Shown: positions 33,051 to 43,985 of the stretch, piece by piece
Layout: each line of letters opens with the position of its first letter
Position numbering within the stretch: position 1 is the stretch's first letter
DNA from: Spongilla lacustris
Lineage: Eukaryota; Porifera; Demospongiae; Spongillida; Spongillidae
Assembly: GCA_949361645.1 (NCBI GenBank)
Contig: OX442427.1
Span: 5,212,016 to 5,276,015 of the forward strand
Length of the DNA stretch: 64,000 nt
Reading direction: 5' to 3'
The notes under the pieces: generated by a model
The model's input: the letters and a program-made list of their open reading frames with translations, nothing else
Database searches by the model: none
What the model was told of the DNA's origin: nothing
Translations under genes and position numbers: made by a program

Positions 33051-35174
33051 CTCTACCTGTGTATGTGCAAGTGCCAGTGATAAGAACAGTATTTATTGTA
33101 TTAAAACAGGCATGAGGGATCTGGTCCATGCATGCTTGATCACTACAGTGTATGTCAAAAGTGTACTATATGTATTACTCTCTAGGTTAGATTAACATCA
33201 TATATAAATTGGCCTCCTCTTCATTAATGATTACAATAAATTCATAAAAGCATACATACATTTCTGTTTCCATATCACATGCATGTACATGTGTGTACTC
33301 TAGTGAAAGGGCCATGTTGATGACTATGTAATATAAGACCAAACTATTGTACCCACTCCAGTTTAGTGGCAATACTATACTGATTGCACCTTGCTGCAGA
33401 GGGAGGTCATACTACTTGTGTGGAACATCTTCTTTCGCCTCCTGGTATTGATGTGGATACTGCATCTAAATATTGATGTGGATACTGCATCTAAACCAAT
33501 TTTCAACTGAGTACAACCCATTTGTGCAGTGATCAATATTATTGGTGCCGAAAATGATATTGGACGAACACTTGTAGTTGTGCTAGTCATGTTGATTATT
33601 GATAACTGTCCTCAGTGTAAAATTTGGAATATGTACAAGTGAAAAATCCATATAAAGTGGTGAAACATTATAAGAATGCATGCAAAACCATAAAAGAGCA
33701 CTAAATACAATATTTAAGATGATTACAAAGGCAAGTATCAATCTAAACAGGAACTGATGGTACCTATGTGTGTGCTCTAACACAGGCAGTTCAGTATTTT
33801 GGTTATAGAAGACAGTTTAATTCATCACTCTACCGATGGTCATGCTACTGATGAATGGTATTCAAATCTAGCAATGAACTGTTCCAGTGTACGTGTCAAG
33901 CAATGATTAATAACAAGGGTTCTGTAATCAAACTATAATCAGTGTAAAGTTTGCCTTACAAAAATGCAGCCAATAAATTGGACAAACATTTATGCAGAAA
34001 TCCATCGTTTTTAAAGTGTTGACAACTCACTGCAATCATCATTAAGCAAAACTAATCAAAATGAACATATCTAGATATTATATGGGCTTCAAAATGAAAT
34101 TTTCAAACCACATTGGCCAAACATGATCAGGAAAAGACTTCAAAGTAGGTCCTAGATCTAGGACGGTTGTGCATATAGATCTAGGACACAAGCCTGGAGA
34201 TTAAAGATTTTAAGAAACGCTGGTTACTATCTAAAGTTGGTGTGCAGAAAATCATTTTAACATGCTATATCCACAACTAAATCTGTGGCCATGCACATGT
34301 TCAAATCCAAGAACACAATAGTTTTAGAGGAACACTTGCCATGGATGATAAATCTATAAGCAATGCTTTCAGTTTTAATTAATATATAGATACCAGGAAA
34401 AATAAAACTTTATCTTCTCATTCCTCTACCCATGCAAGTCTGTTTTCCTGATACGTTGAGTGAATTTCTTGATATACATGTAACAACCAACCGGTGTGGC
34501 CACCACCTCTTCCTTCATTACAATGCTCTGCAAGCTAAATTGATCTGTGTAATCTCAACTTAGTGTACCCTAAGAATGCAGATTTAGGCTTGCGTATACT
34601 CTAAGCCAATTAATTATAATATGTCTGGACATGCATACTTGTAAAGAGTACATATACATGTATAGGTTAGCTGCACACTAGTCAGTTTTATCGTTTTAAC
34701 TTCACTCTTGCATCCTTCTCATCTCACTACCTCCCATTCCTCTTTATCCACACTCACCTCCCTCATCCCTCAGTCTACTTCGTCACTCTCCCTCCTCCCT
34801 CTCCAAGTGGGCTGCCACTATATCTCCAGATTTCTTGGTCGCTACCCAAGCGCTGTGAGCATTTTCTGGATTTCAGTATCACACACTCACTTGTAGATCC
34901 ACAGTGCAAATAAATCCACTCGTGAAATAGTTGTACGCATCCAATTGCTTCCACTGCAGCATTTGCTGACGTGTGTAGACTGCAGGGCGATCAACAGGTG
35001 GCTAATGAGACATATCCCTTCACAAAGTTGATCGAGTTAGCAACAGTACTAGTGTAGTGGTTGTCCGCCAAGGATAAGTCCAGAAGAGTTAGACGAAGCT
35101 TATCCATGTATCTTTGCTGGCCGATAGCATTCAAAGAACTAAAGTAATCCATTTCACACATAACTACAAAACAT
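33051..35174. other. Intergenic or intronic sequence with an ankyrin-exon relic
   Basis: At 33355-33480 the words CCCACTCCAG and then CACCTTGCTGCAGAGGGAGG and GGAACATCTTCTTTCGCCTC are a diverged copy of the ankyrin exon at 31572-31673 (reading LLSPPGIDVDTASK), with an insertion of about 7 bases that breaks the frame near its start. The preceding 60 bases also match the intron before the intact exon. The remainder (33500-35170) is AT-rich with no recognised gene; the 62-codon frame at 34708 is pyrimidine-rich and unconvincing. Confidence 0.5.
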
Positions 35175-35369
35175 CACAGGAAAAAATATCGTATTCCCAG
35201 CCTAGGTTTTGTTTGACGATCCCAGGTTGATAACGACTAAATCAACCATTGAGGTCCGCCAAGTCAACTGTGAATTTTGTTAATAGCCTATCAACCTGGG
35301 ATCAACCTGGGATCGTCGAACAAAACCCAGGGTAAACCCAGGGCTGGGATTACGATATTTTTTCCTGTG
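35175..35369. mobile_element. Terminal-inverted-repeat miniature element
   Basis: CACAGGAAAAAATATCGTA on the left and TACGATATTTTTTCCTGTG on the right form perfect outer arms. Inside, CCCAGCCTAGGTTTTG...CAAAACCCAGGG and GACGATCCCAGGTTGATA...TATCAACCTGGGATC continue the pairing around a centre near 35265. It has no coding capacity. The target duplication is not clear. Confidence 0.85.
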
Positions 35370-35498
35370 CATGTGCTTTTTCCCGATGCCCACCGTTGAA
35401 TCTTTCCCACCAGTGGGTGTGGTCTAACGCGACGTTTACGTGATTACATTCCTTCACACCTTCCTGTGGATACTATCTATACACGTATATTGACGTCA

Positions 35499-36070
35499 TG
35501 AGCGTTAACGTCACGCCGCGTTACGTAATGAGGAATTGGGTCAAATTGGCTTGCAAATGAGCAAACAACCACGCAAACATGGCAGAAGATAAGTCCGTGA
35601 GACAAAACATACTATTGCTGAACAACCACACCGTTTTAGTTTTTCGAATACCCCTGGCAAGCATCCATTATTACCCATAGCAGAGATTCTTGTCATATCC
35701 GGTCGTAAAACAGCAAATACATTCAGTCTGCACACATGGTGGTTGAAGGCAATTTAGAAATGGTTGTAGTTGAGAGGGTGACAGAGCTGGGCTGATAGAA
35801 ATGTAACTCCGAGTGGTAGTTGAGTTCGTTTGTGAACGGAATGTATTTGCTGTTTTATCACCGGATATGACAAGAATCTCATAATAATGGATGCTTGCCG
35901 GGGGTATAAGACATGCAAACTAAAACGGTGTGGTCGTTCAGCAATAGTTTTGTCTCACGGACTTATTTTCTGCCACGTTCGCGTGGGTGTTGTTTGCTCA
36001 TTTTGCAAGCCAATTTGACCCAATTTCGATGCATTCCTCATTACGTGACGCGGCGTGACGTAAACGCTCA
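35499..36070. mobile_element. 572-bp foldback element immediately upstream of the NMNAT-like gene
   Basis: Arms of about 240 bases (35499-35735 and about 35830-36070) are inverted copies: TGAGCGTTAACGTCACGCCG pairs with CGGCGTGACGTAAACGCTCA, and TTGGCTTGCAAATGAGCAAA, AAAACGGTGTGG and GACAAGAATCTC words pair likewise. The loop is about 90 bases. It ends 53 bases before the start codon of the next gene, so it must contain or adjoin that gene's promoter. TGACGT half-sites for CREB/ATF-type factors occur near both outer ends. Confidence 0.85.
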
Positions 36071-36123
36071 TTAAAACAATGGATACGCAAGGGTGTGGCT
36101 ATACGCCAGACTAGGTGCTGACA

Positions 36124-36948
36124 ATGAGCACGGAGCGCACTCGCCTCAGTACACCGCTGGAAAAAGTTGAACGTCTGTTAAATTTGTATCGAAGCGAACC
36201 AAAGTCAAGATGTAGATGCGTCTTATTGAGTACAGGGTCGTACAACCCGATTCATCGAATGCACGTTGAGAGCTTTTACTTAGCTAGAAAGGTTTTGGAG
36301 GAGAGAAATCTTCTAGTCGTTGGAGCCTTTCTGTCACCGTCCCACGACTCCTATGTTAGATCGAAGCTGGGCGACGACGATTGCATTGGAACTGCCGACC
36401 GTTTGAATATGTGCGAGCTCTCCATTGAAGCTCGACAGAAACTAGAAGCACTCTCTCGACCAGATACGCAGCTGGAAGCCGCTACTTTTCTATCGATAGA
36501 TACTTGGGAATCCACCAGTTGTCCACGCTGCGTTGATCATCACACAGTTACCTTGAGTTTGCGAGATTATCTTGCCCAGCACTTCCCCGAAGAGAACATA
36601 CGTGTCATATACCTATGTGGTTCCGATCACTTTTTCAGATGTAGATGTATGGTGTGGTTGAGACAGCAGATGAACATATCAGTGGCAGTAGTAAATAGGC
36701 CTTCACACCAAAATAGTGCAGACGACCGCCTACATAGCCTGAACCCGGAAGAGCTTAAAGATGTGCACGTTATCGAGACCAATAAAGAAGAAGATTGCAG
36801 CTCTACCACCATAAGGAAAAAGGTGCGGACAGGAGAGTCCATATCTGAGCTCGTCTTTTCTGAAGTTGAGGATTACATGAGGAAAAATGGTATTTATTAT
36901 TCAGAGTCGCCCGTAACAAGACAACGTCGGGAATGCAGTGTGCAGTAA
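36124..36948 (+). CDS. Nicotinamide/nicotinate mononucleotide adenylyltransferase-like protein
   Basis: Single exon, 274 residues from the ATG at 36124; the frame is open three codons upstream but without an ATG. The nucleotidyltransferase signature is TGSYNPIHRMHVESF (residues 37-51), corresponding to GxFxPxHxxH with H44 and H47 as the catalytic pair. LCGSDHFF (164-171) corresponds to the substrate-binding GxD loop, and SSTTIR (226-231) to the C-terminal ISSTxIR motif of NMNATs. Length fits animal NMNATs (about 250-300). The expected reaction is ATP plus NMN (or nicotinate mononucleotide) giving NAD (or its acid form) plus pyrophosphate. No targeting signal is evident, so cytosolic or nuclear is likely. 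The region between residues 80 and 140 is longer and more diverged than the classical NMNAT1, so a close NMNAT-like subfamily is possible. The promoter abuts a foldback element. Confidence 0.88.
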   Translation: MSTERTRLSTPLEKVERLLNLYRSEPKSRCRCVLLSTGSYNPIHRMHVESFYLARKVLEERNLLVVGAFLSPSHDSYVRSKLGDDDCIGTADRLNMCELSIEARQKLEALSRPDTQLEAATFLSIDTWESTSCPRCVDHHTVTLSLRDYLAQHFPEENIRVIYLCGSDHFFRCRCMVWLRQQMNISVAVVNRPSHQNSADDRLHSLNPEELKDVHVIETNKEEDCSSTTIRKKVRTGESISELVFSEVEDYMRKNGIYYSESPVTRQRRECSVQ

Positions 36949-38159
36949 TTCACTGCATGTGCATGCGGTTATACCGCCAGAGTACATCGTATCAGTAGCA
37001 GGTAGCTTGGCATTGGAAGCTTATGTGTATTTATTTTGCAATATGTATGAATCTGACATAATGACTGTACTTTAACTGATTGGCATTTCTAATTCCTACT
37101 TATCCCACTGAATCAGATGTGCTTGTGTATAGTGAGTGATGTATATTGTCAATGAGAATTTTTATTATGGCCATACATGTATTTGGTGCATGAGGAAGTG
37201 ATGCTGCACTCTGACTGGTGCATGGAAGGGATAGATTCAATGTTTAAGGCACTTCCAGCAGTGGACATTACTAGGCTAGCTATAGGGTGTGTCACCACCC
37301 TGCAAATTGACAATCACTTTATTTATTTTTGTAATAAACACAAATCGATTTTTCAGATCTCTAAATCGATTTTTCCGAATACTGGAAAAGTAAATAACAA
37401 ATTGATTTTTTCCAAATAAGTTTTTTCAATTTACGAGCCAAATACCCGGCCAGGTTACTCGGGTTTCCTACGCACAGAGTTTAATTTAGTTGTCACCTCT
37501 ACATATACCCTTAGAACATAACCATGGCTGCCTGCGTGCATGTCAACACAGCTACCCACATATATACACATTGGAGATATACATAATATATACCCTCAGC
37601 ACACACCATACACTTCACATGCACTAGAGACCCTCCCACAGAACCACAGCTACCCAAATCACACCTGATACCTTCAGTACACATGCAACCACAGCATTGC
37701 ATCACACCGCACACATAACCCCAGACCCATGCACATACGCAGCGGCGGATGGACCGCTACGAGAATAATAGTGGTGGCCACTGGCCCACTGAGGATGAGA
37801 CTACAACAGTGGACACACAGTACTAGTTGACCATACCCTTATCATACCAGATACCCTAGCTGTGTACACAACTGACCACAGTTACACCTACACATCACGG
37901 GAGATGCTCAAAGACCATTGATGATGTTTAGGCACCATATGCATGCAGTGGCCAGGCTGCTTCCATTTCACTTGATTTCACCATCGATCTGCTTGGGGCT
38001 AGTTCAAATAGATTGCTGTAGGAAACAAGCACTATGTATGTACTAAAGTCGTTTTGATTTGGAGCTGAAGAGCTAAAGAAGGGGAGAGCTTTGTTAGCAA
38101 TACTTGACAGGACGTAATGTCGTTAATTGTTTGTGATTTCGTCCCCACATATATATAAA
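36949..38159. other. Intergenic sequence, nothing recognised
   Basis: AATAAAC at 37333 is a possible distal polyadenylation signal for the preceding gene. AAATCGATTTTT words recur at 37343-37376. From 37540 to 37740 the sequence is rich in CACACC/ACATATAC words without a clean array. No gene is recognised. Confidence 0.4.
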
Positions 38160-38659
38160 AATTTTTATTTTTATTTTTTTATTTTATTTTATTATTATTA
38201 TTATTATTATATGGCTAACAACAACACAACCTAACATATACAATGTACTGGCACACTAACACACTCGATCACTCACACACAGAACTAAAAGTCATCTAAA
38301 CCATCAAAGGAACTTAATGTTCCCAAGACGGAGGTGGAATTTCCTCTCTGGATTGCCACAGAAAGGCGCTGGAGTAAGAATTGGTAGGATTGTGAGTCTC
38401 CAGTGGTTTTGTGCAGACGATGGCCAAGGTCCTTAAGAAAGGACAATGTTTCAGCACCAAACACACCAAGAGACTCACATGCTATGGGAACAAAGAAGTA
38501 TTTAGCTCCAAGAGAGGAATACTTCTTCCTCTTTTGAGATTCAGCCTCTGCTGCTACCAATCCTGGGCCTCTTTCAGCAGTGGAGAGATATGATGGTGCC
38601 AAGGTGTCTCTGCATGTAGCATCCCACACAAGGAGTTTCCCCTCTTTCCAGGGAACCAT
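38160..38659 (-). pseudogene. 5'-truncated retroelement: C-terminal domain plus A-rich tail
   Basis: On the minus strand from 38659 the frame reads PWKEGKLLVWDATCRDTLAP, then a charged KRKKYSSLG, FVPIACESLGVFG and LLQRLSVAIQRGNSTSVLGT, ending DGLDDF and a stop at about 38287. The pattern (W-G+-L-WD-T--DT, K--KY, F-P-A-E--G, R-S-A-QRGN) is familiar from the C terminus of reverse-transcriptase polyproteins in marine invertebrates. About 70 bases after the stop, TAATAATAATAATAATAAAA and an A/T-rich tail (38205 down to 38160) look like the 3' end of a non-LTR retrotransposon. The 5' side stops at an ATAATT repeat (38680-38705). Non-autonomous dead copy. Confidence 0.65.
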
Positions 38660-38989
38660 TGAAATTCCATCTGGATATAATTATAATTATAATTATTATA
38701 ATTATATACCTATATGTACTCAACGTGTCCTGCCACTGACAGGGGGACACCAAATCAGCCTAAATTTGATTTCTTCTGGGTCACAACATTCTACATGCGA
38801 CATGCATGCTGGCATGGTACTGTCCATATACACTGAAATAAGTTGGTTGCTAACCACATTCAGTTTAAATCAAGATCTGTTGGTTTTTACTCTTCAAACT
38901 GTATTTTGGTTTGAATTTTGAACCAGTCATTTAGGATTGGAAAAACTGTTTGCCAAATGAGATTTGAACCTACAGTTGTATATGCTTTC

Positions 38990-39819
38990 CATCCCCCAGT
39001 AGCCTCGTCCCCAGGCCCTGTTATTTTATAGTTGCGGGGGCGAAAAACTGGGCCTGGTATACACTGGCAGGGTCCTAGCGCGCATGCGCCAGCCATTACC
39101 AATACGCTTGATAATCGCATACTGTTGTAATTTTTGTCTGTAAACCTTTCCGTACACCATCTCGTTCTCAGCGTAAACTCTTCCTCGTCCCAGACTGTAT
39201 ATGTAGAGTTTTGTACGTCGACCTACTAGTAGCTACTACGAGTACCCTTGCTCCTTGGACCAAGTTCTTACCTCTACGATTGGTACGTGTAGGCTGGCGA
39301 CCTCACGCTACTTGCCATCTTTAGCCGATACCACAATGCTGACAACTTGTACTGTCGTGGTGCGCACTCATTGGAAATACCCTACACTTGGCACAAAGGC
39401 CTTGTCTGTCGTTACCTCGTCACCAAAAGTTTTAAAAAATGTAGGGTAGTTCCAATGAGTGCGCACCACGATAGTAACAAGTAGGTTGTCAGCATTGTGG
39501 CTTCGGCTAAAGTAAAGATAGCAAGTAGCGTGAGGTGGCCAGCCTACACGTACCAATCGTAGAGGTAAGAACTTGGTCGAAGGAGCAAGGGTTGTAAGTC
39601 GACGTACGAAACTCTACATATACGACAGTCTGGGACGAGGAAGAGTTTACGCTGAGAACGAGATGGTGTACGGAAAGGTTTACAGACAAAAATTACAACA
39701 GTATGCGATTACCAAGCGTATTGGTAATGGCTAGCGCATGCAGTGTATACCAGGCCCTGTTTTTCGCCCCCGCATCTATTTAAAAAAAACAGGGCCTGGG
39801 GACGAGGCTAATCCCCCAG
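38990..39819. mobile_element. 811-bp foldback element with perfect 9-bp target duplication
   Basis: The element proper is 39000-39810, flanked on both sides by ATCCCCCAG (38991-38999 and 39811-39819). The ends are TAGCCTCGTCCCCAGGCCCT and its inverse. The two arms (about 390 bases each) pair almost throughout and meet near 39400-39440 (CCAATGAGTGCGCACCACG on one side). GCGCATGCGC lies near the left outer end. A single, diverged arm of the same family lies at 45205-45480. A 9-bp duplication is characteristic of Mutator-like elements. No transposase. Confidence 0.92.
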
Positions 39820-40079
39820 CACATTTCACCATGTTAAATAGTGTTTACAGCTACCAAAGTATTTTAGGCACGTGACCATGTAGCTTTGAAATATTACACC
39901 AATTACATGAACTTGGCTTCAGTATGTCTAGCTACATTCCACACATGCATGCTGGTGAACAAAATTCATCATGACCATATTTAAAAGGTCAATTGATCTC
40001 TACCTAGAAAACAATATTTATTAAGAATTACAAAACCACAAACCAATATGCATGTTATGATTAGACTTGGAAATACTTT

Positions 40080-41122
40080 ACATTAAACACAAACATAAAC
40101 AGTTAGGAGGGTGGGAGCTCCCTGGCCAGGATGGGGAGGAGGGTGGGAGCTCCCTGGCCAGGATGGCTCTGGTGATGGACCAAACCATGGTCATATTCAA
40201 TCGCCCAAAAAATCTCAGCCACCACTGATGACTTGGGGGATGACTGGTGAATGGCCAAGCGAGATGCCAGCCCGGAGATGTTATCCTGGGCTTCTTTGCC
40301 CCAATTTCCATATGTGTCCACTGCCAATGGAATGCAGGACCAAGTTCGACCAAACTAACACCTGGCATTTGTGTCCATTGGAGTGTAGTTTACGGGTCTC
40401 TGCTGCAAGGACTGCTGCACCAGCTTGGTGACATGACTCACCTAAGATGGCCAGGCAGAGGGGTGATGTGATGGTGATGTCCAGTGCAGCAGGTTTGCCT
40501 CTGTCCCATCTGGCAATGAGAATTTCAGCAGGTCTGGTGGGATCAAGGTCTCTAGTGAGGCCATTTCCTTTCTCCAATCTGACACTTAGGTGGGCATGAC
40601 GGCAGAGGTCAAAGATATCATCCCACAAGTGATTGTGGCATATTACAACATCTCCTCCATGTCTGCAAGTCACAGCATGATGACCAAGAGGATCAAGGGC
40701 CATATCAGGGCAGAATGGACACATACACAGGTAGATTGACCTGAAGTGTCCAGTCCCAGCCACCACTTTGTGGCCATTTGGTACTCATTGGACTTGAGGT
40801 GCGAGCCCAAACCAAGTGAAGGGACCACTGATAGCCAAGAGGAAGAATGAGGGGCTGCCACTGACAAGAGACGAGCTCAGTTGGCGTGAGAGGAAGACTC
40901 CAACAAGGTGGAGAAAAGCTGGTCCTCGATCATTCCAGACAAAACCTTCTGGGTAGGAGTGGGAGAGGCCAGAACGTATATAATTGAGATGGCATTAGGA
41001 AGTGAGACCTGGGAGTTAAATGCCACTACTGCCTGTTGAAGATGGATATAGTCAGCACTGCCAAAGCCAGAGGATGATAGGGATGCATCCATGTCCATCG
41101 ACATGAATTGATGGTTATACAA
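40080..41122 (-). pseudogene. Retroelement reverse-transcriptase polyprotein, C-terminal part, frameshifted
   Basis: Reading leftwards: a frame from 41122 (SSSGFGSADYIHLQQAVVAF), a frame from 40867 (APHSSSWLSVVPSLGLGSHL), a frame from 40766 with the C-x2-C/H-rich segment CPFCPDMALDPLGHHAVTC followed by HNHLWDDIFDLCRHAHLSV and KPAALDITITSPL, and finally TYGNWGKEAQDNISGLASRL and FGRLNMTMVWSITRAILARE. This succession (CPxCPDxALDPLGHHAxTC, PADxLV, KPAALDITVTSPL, TYGNWGKEA) is familiar from the 3' part of widespread invertebrate reverse-transcriptase proteins. At least three frame changes are needed, so it is dead. A GTGGGAGCTCCCTGGCCAGG unit is tandemly doubled at 40111-40164 at its 3' end. Confidence 0.75.
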
Positions 41123-41327
41123 CGTATACTGTCTTAAGCATCAGTTCTACTTCAATAAATTTGTTTACAACTGTTCTAGTCACAATTTTTCAACAACACA
41201 AATTCATCTTTTTCCTGGCTTTTAATCGCTCACAGACAAATTATACCCTGTCTGAAAAAGTTTCTCTTCCCAAAAACATAGATAACTCATAACGCCATTA
41301 ACCTTAACCTTAATTCTCCAGGTCCAA

Positions 41328-42057
41328 GTCCTACGCGTAGGACCAATATTTGTAAATTCATTATAAATAGAAATGCAGTTTTTTGGCATCCATTTCTCTA
41401 CTGTTGTTTGATGTGTCTGTCATGCTAAATTCACCAATTGTCAGGCTATTTTTTAAATCACACCCTTGGTTACACGATGCAAATAAACAGATATGGTTCT
41501 TAAAAATGCATTATGTAGAGAATTTAATTGTCACAGAAAAAAGTACGACAAGTATCACTTTTTAAAAATGTTTTTTGAAGCATAATGTGTGGGCTACTTT
41601 ATACATTCTACGGCAGTGTTTTTACTCTAATTGATTTTGTCATTTTTACCGAAAACGCACTGTACGTTTTCAAGATTTTGTCCATTCACTTGGCTATTCC
41701 TGCAACATGCGTCTGACAAATACCTATCGTTCATAAGCTTGTAGAGCTAGCAATTTCCAAATCTACAATGTACTTTTTTATATGTTTAGTGCAAAAGACC
41801 TGTCTTACTACCCCCTTCTTTTAAAATGTTGCTCTGCTCTTCCCAATACTACTTTTTGGTACTTTAAGTTGCTTTGCAATGTACCGCAAGTACATCTTTT
41901 AGCAATGCAGTATTGATTGTATTTGACAATCTTTGAAGAATTGCAAAAAAGTAAAAATATTTCCTGAATTAATAACCATGCATTTCTACAGTGCAATGAG
42001 ATTTTGGTTTATTTTTAGATCATATGAGTTTGCTAAAACTTGCGTCCTACGCGTAGG
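41328..42057 (-). repeat. Dispersed repeat with CCTACGCGTAGGAC inverted ends, copy 2
   Basis: TCCTACGCGTAGGAC stands at both ends (about 41327-41342 and 42042-42057); a third CCTACGCGTAGG follows at 42066-42077. The interior is the inverse of 32478-33050. The word CCTACGCGTAGG is itself a 12-base palindrome. On the plus strand, 41440-41520 reads FFKSHP and WFLKMH as in copy 1. It is probably a non-autonomous DNA element; target duplications are not evident. Confidence 0.75.
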
Positions 42058-42749
42058 ACGCTAATCCTACGCGTAGGCACAGCCCTTTGCGGATGGACAA
42101 AAGGGTCCATAATTAGACAATACCGTAAACCAAAAAAATCCATTGCGGCTATATGCGCCATGGCCTCATTAAAATGGCGTTTTTTGAGAGAGCTGTATCT
42201 TGTTCATTTTACCATCAAATACCTGTTCATCCCTCCCATTTAACTGGTGTATCATCGTAGTAGAGACCATACCATATGCGCACTCTTCATATCGCAATCC
42301 TTAATAACGCGCAGCCAATTTATATATGGATATCGTAAGGGAGAGGGGTAACTTTAGGCTGAAAACACCAAGCACAAACAAATTCTCAAGACGGTTGGTA
42401 TGCCGCTTCGTCAATTACACACAATTAGGTGTACAGTAACACCATTCAGATGCAGCCATACTTTTTTTTCATCACACAATAAACGGTTTTGCTTGGCTAT
42501 GAACAATGCGGCTTCAGTTGCTTTGTTCGGTTACATAGCCTTAGATGGAACACCACAGAGACCAGCTCCAGAAACGTTGCAGAGTCTATGGAAGCCTTTT
42601 GGTGGCTACAGGGAAGAAAAGGAGGGCATTCTATCAATGTTCAGAGTTACCATAAGTATACACCCCCTGATGGCACCCACTGGAAGTGCCATTCGGTGCT
42701 TGTGATGTGTACAGTAAATAGAAGGGAAAGTGCAACAACAAGATAGAAT
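42058..42749. other. Intergenic sequence, nothing recognised
   Basis: Two overlapping plus-strand frames (42400-42705 and 42489-42746) read plausible residues (GYIALDGTPQRPAPETLQSL in one, KYTPPDGTHWKCHSVLV in the other) but in different frames and without a recognisable domain. They may be a frameshifted relic. Confidence 0.35.
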
Positions 42750-43985
42750 GGGTGGGTGGGAGGAAAGTGAGGGTTAGGGAGGGAAGGAGGGGGAGGAGAG
42801 GGAGAAAAGGGAGCAGAGGAGACGAAATAGAGGAAGGGGAGGGGTGGTGAGGGGAGGGAGAGAGTAGAGGGAGAGAGGAGAGGGAGGGACCAGGGGAGGA
42901 GAGGGAGGGGAGGGAGGAGAGGGAGGGGAGGGAGGAGAGGGAGGGGAGGGAGGAGAGGGAGGGGAGGGAGGAGAGGGAGGGGAGGGGAGGGGAGAAAGGA
43001 GAGGGAGGGGATGGAGGAGAGGGAGGGGAGGGAGGAGAGGGAGGGGAGGGGAGGGGAGAAAGGAGAGGGAGGGGATGGAGGAGAGGGAGGGGAGGGAGGA
43101 GAGGGAGGGGAGGGGAGGGGAGAAAGGAGAGGGAGGGGATGGAGGAGAGGGAGGGGAGGGGAGGGGAGAAAGGAGAGGGAGGGGATGGAGGAGAGGGAGG
43201 GGAGGGGAGGGAGGGGATGGAGGAGAGGGGAGAGAGGGAAGGAGGAGAGGGGAGGAAGGGGAGGGAGGGAGAGGGGAGGGAGAGAGGAGAGGGAGGGAGG
43301 GGAGAGAGGGGAAGGAGAAAAGGATAGAGGTGGAGGGAGGGAGGTGAGGAGAGGGAGGGGAGGGAAGGGAGGAGAGGGAAGGAGGTAAGGGGAGGAAAGG
43401 GAAAGGAGAGGAATTCAAGGAGAGGGCGGGAGGGAGAGGAGTAGGGAGGGGGAGGAGAGGGAAAGGAGACAAAGGAGAGGGAGGGGAGGGAGGAGAGGGA
43501 GGAGAGAGGGGAGGAAGGAGAGGGAGGGAGGGAAGGGAGGAGAGGGAGGGGAGGGAGGAGAGGGAGGGGAGGGAGGAGAGGGAGGAGAGGGAGGGGAGGG
43601 AGGGGAGGGAGGGGAGGGAGAAGAGGAAGGGAGGAGAGGGAGGAGAGGGAGGGGAGGGAGGGAGAGGAGAGGGAGGGAGGGAGGGAGAGGGAGAGGAGAG
43701 GGGAGGGAGGAGAGGGAGGGAGGGAGGGGAGGGAGGGGAGGGAGGGAGAGGGGAGGGAGGGAGGGAGGGAGAGGGGAGGGAGGGAGGGAGGGAGGGAGAG
43801 GGGAGGGAGGGAGAGGGGAGGGAGGGAGAGGGGAGGGAGGGAGGGAGAGGGGAGGGAGGGAGAGGGGAGGGAGGGAGGGAGAGGAGAGGGAGGGAGGGAG
43901 AGGGGAGGGAGGGAGGGAGAGGGGAGGGAGGAAGGGAGAGGGGAGGGAGGGAGGAGAGGGGAGGGAGGGAGGAGAGGGGAGTAGA
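42750..43985 (+). repeat. 1.2-kb polypurine tract (GGGAGG/GAGAGG minisatellite)
   Basis: Almost pure purine on the plus strand, made of GGGAGG, GAGAGGGAGG and GGGGAGGGAG units. A higher-order unit of 64 bases (starting GATGGAGGAGAGGGAGGGGA and including GAGAAAGGAG) repeats at about 43012, 43076 and 43140. The right half (43660-43985) is a simpler GGGA/GGGAGAG array. Such a tract can form triplex (H-DNA) and G-quadruplex structures. Predicted Ser/Pro/Leu-rich (minus) and Gly/Glu/Arg-rich (plus) proteins are artefacts of it. Confidence 0.95.
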
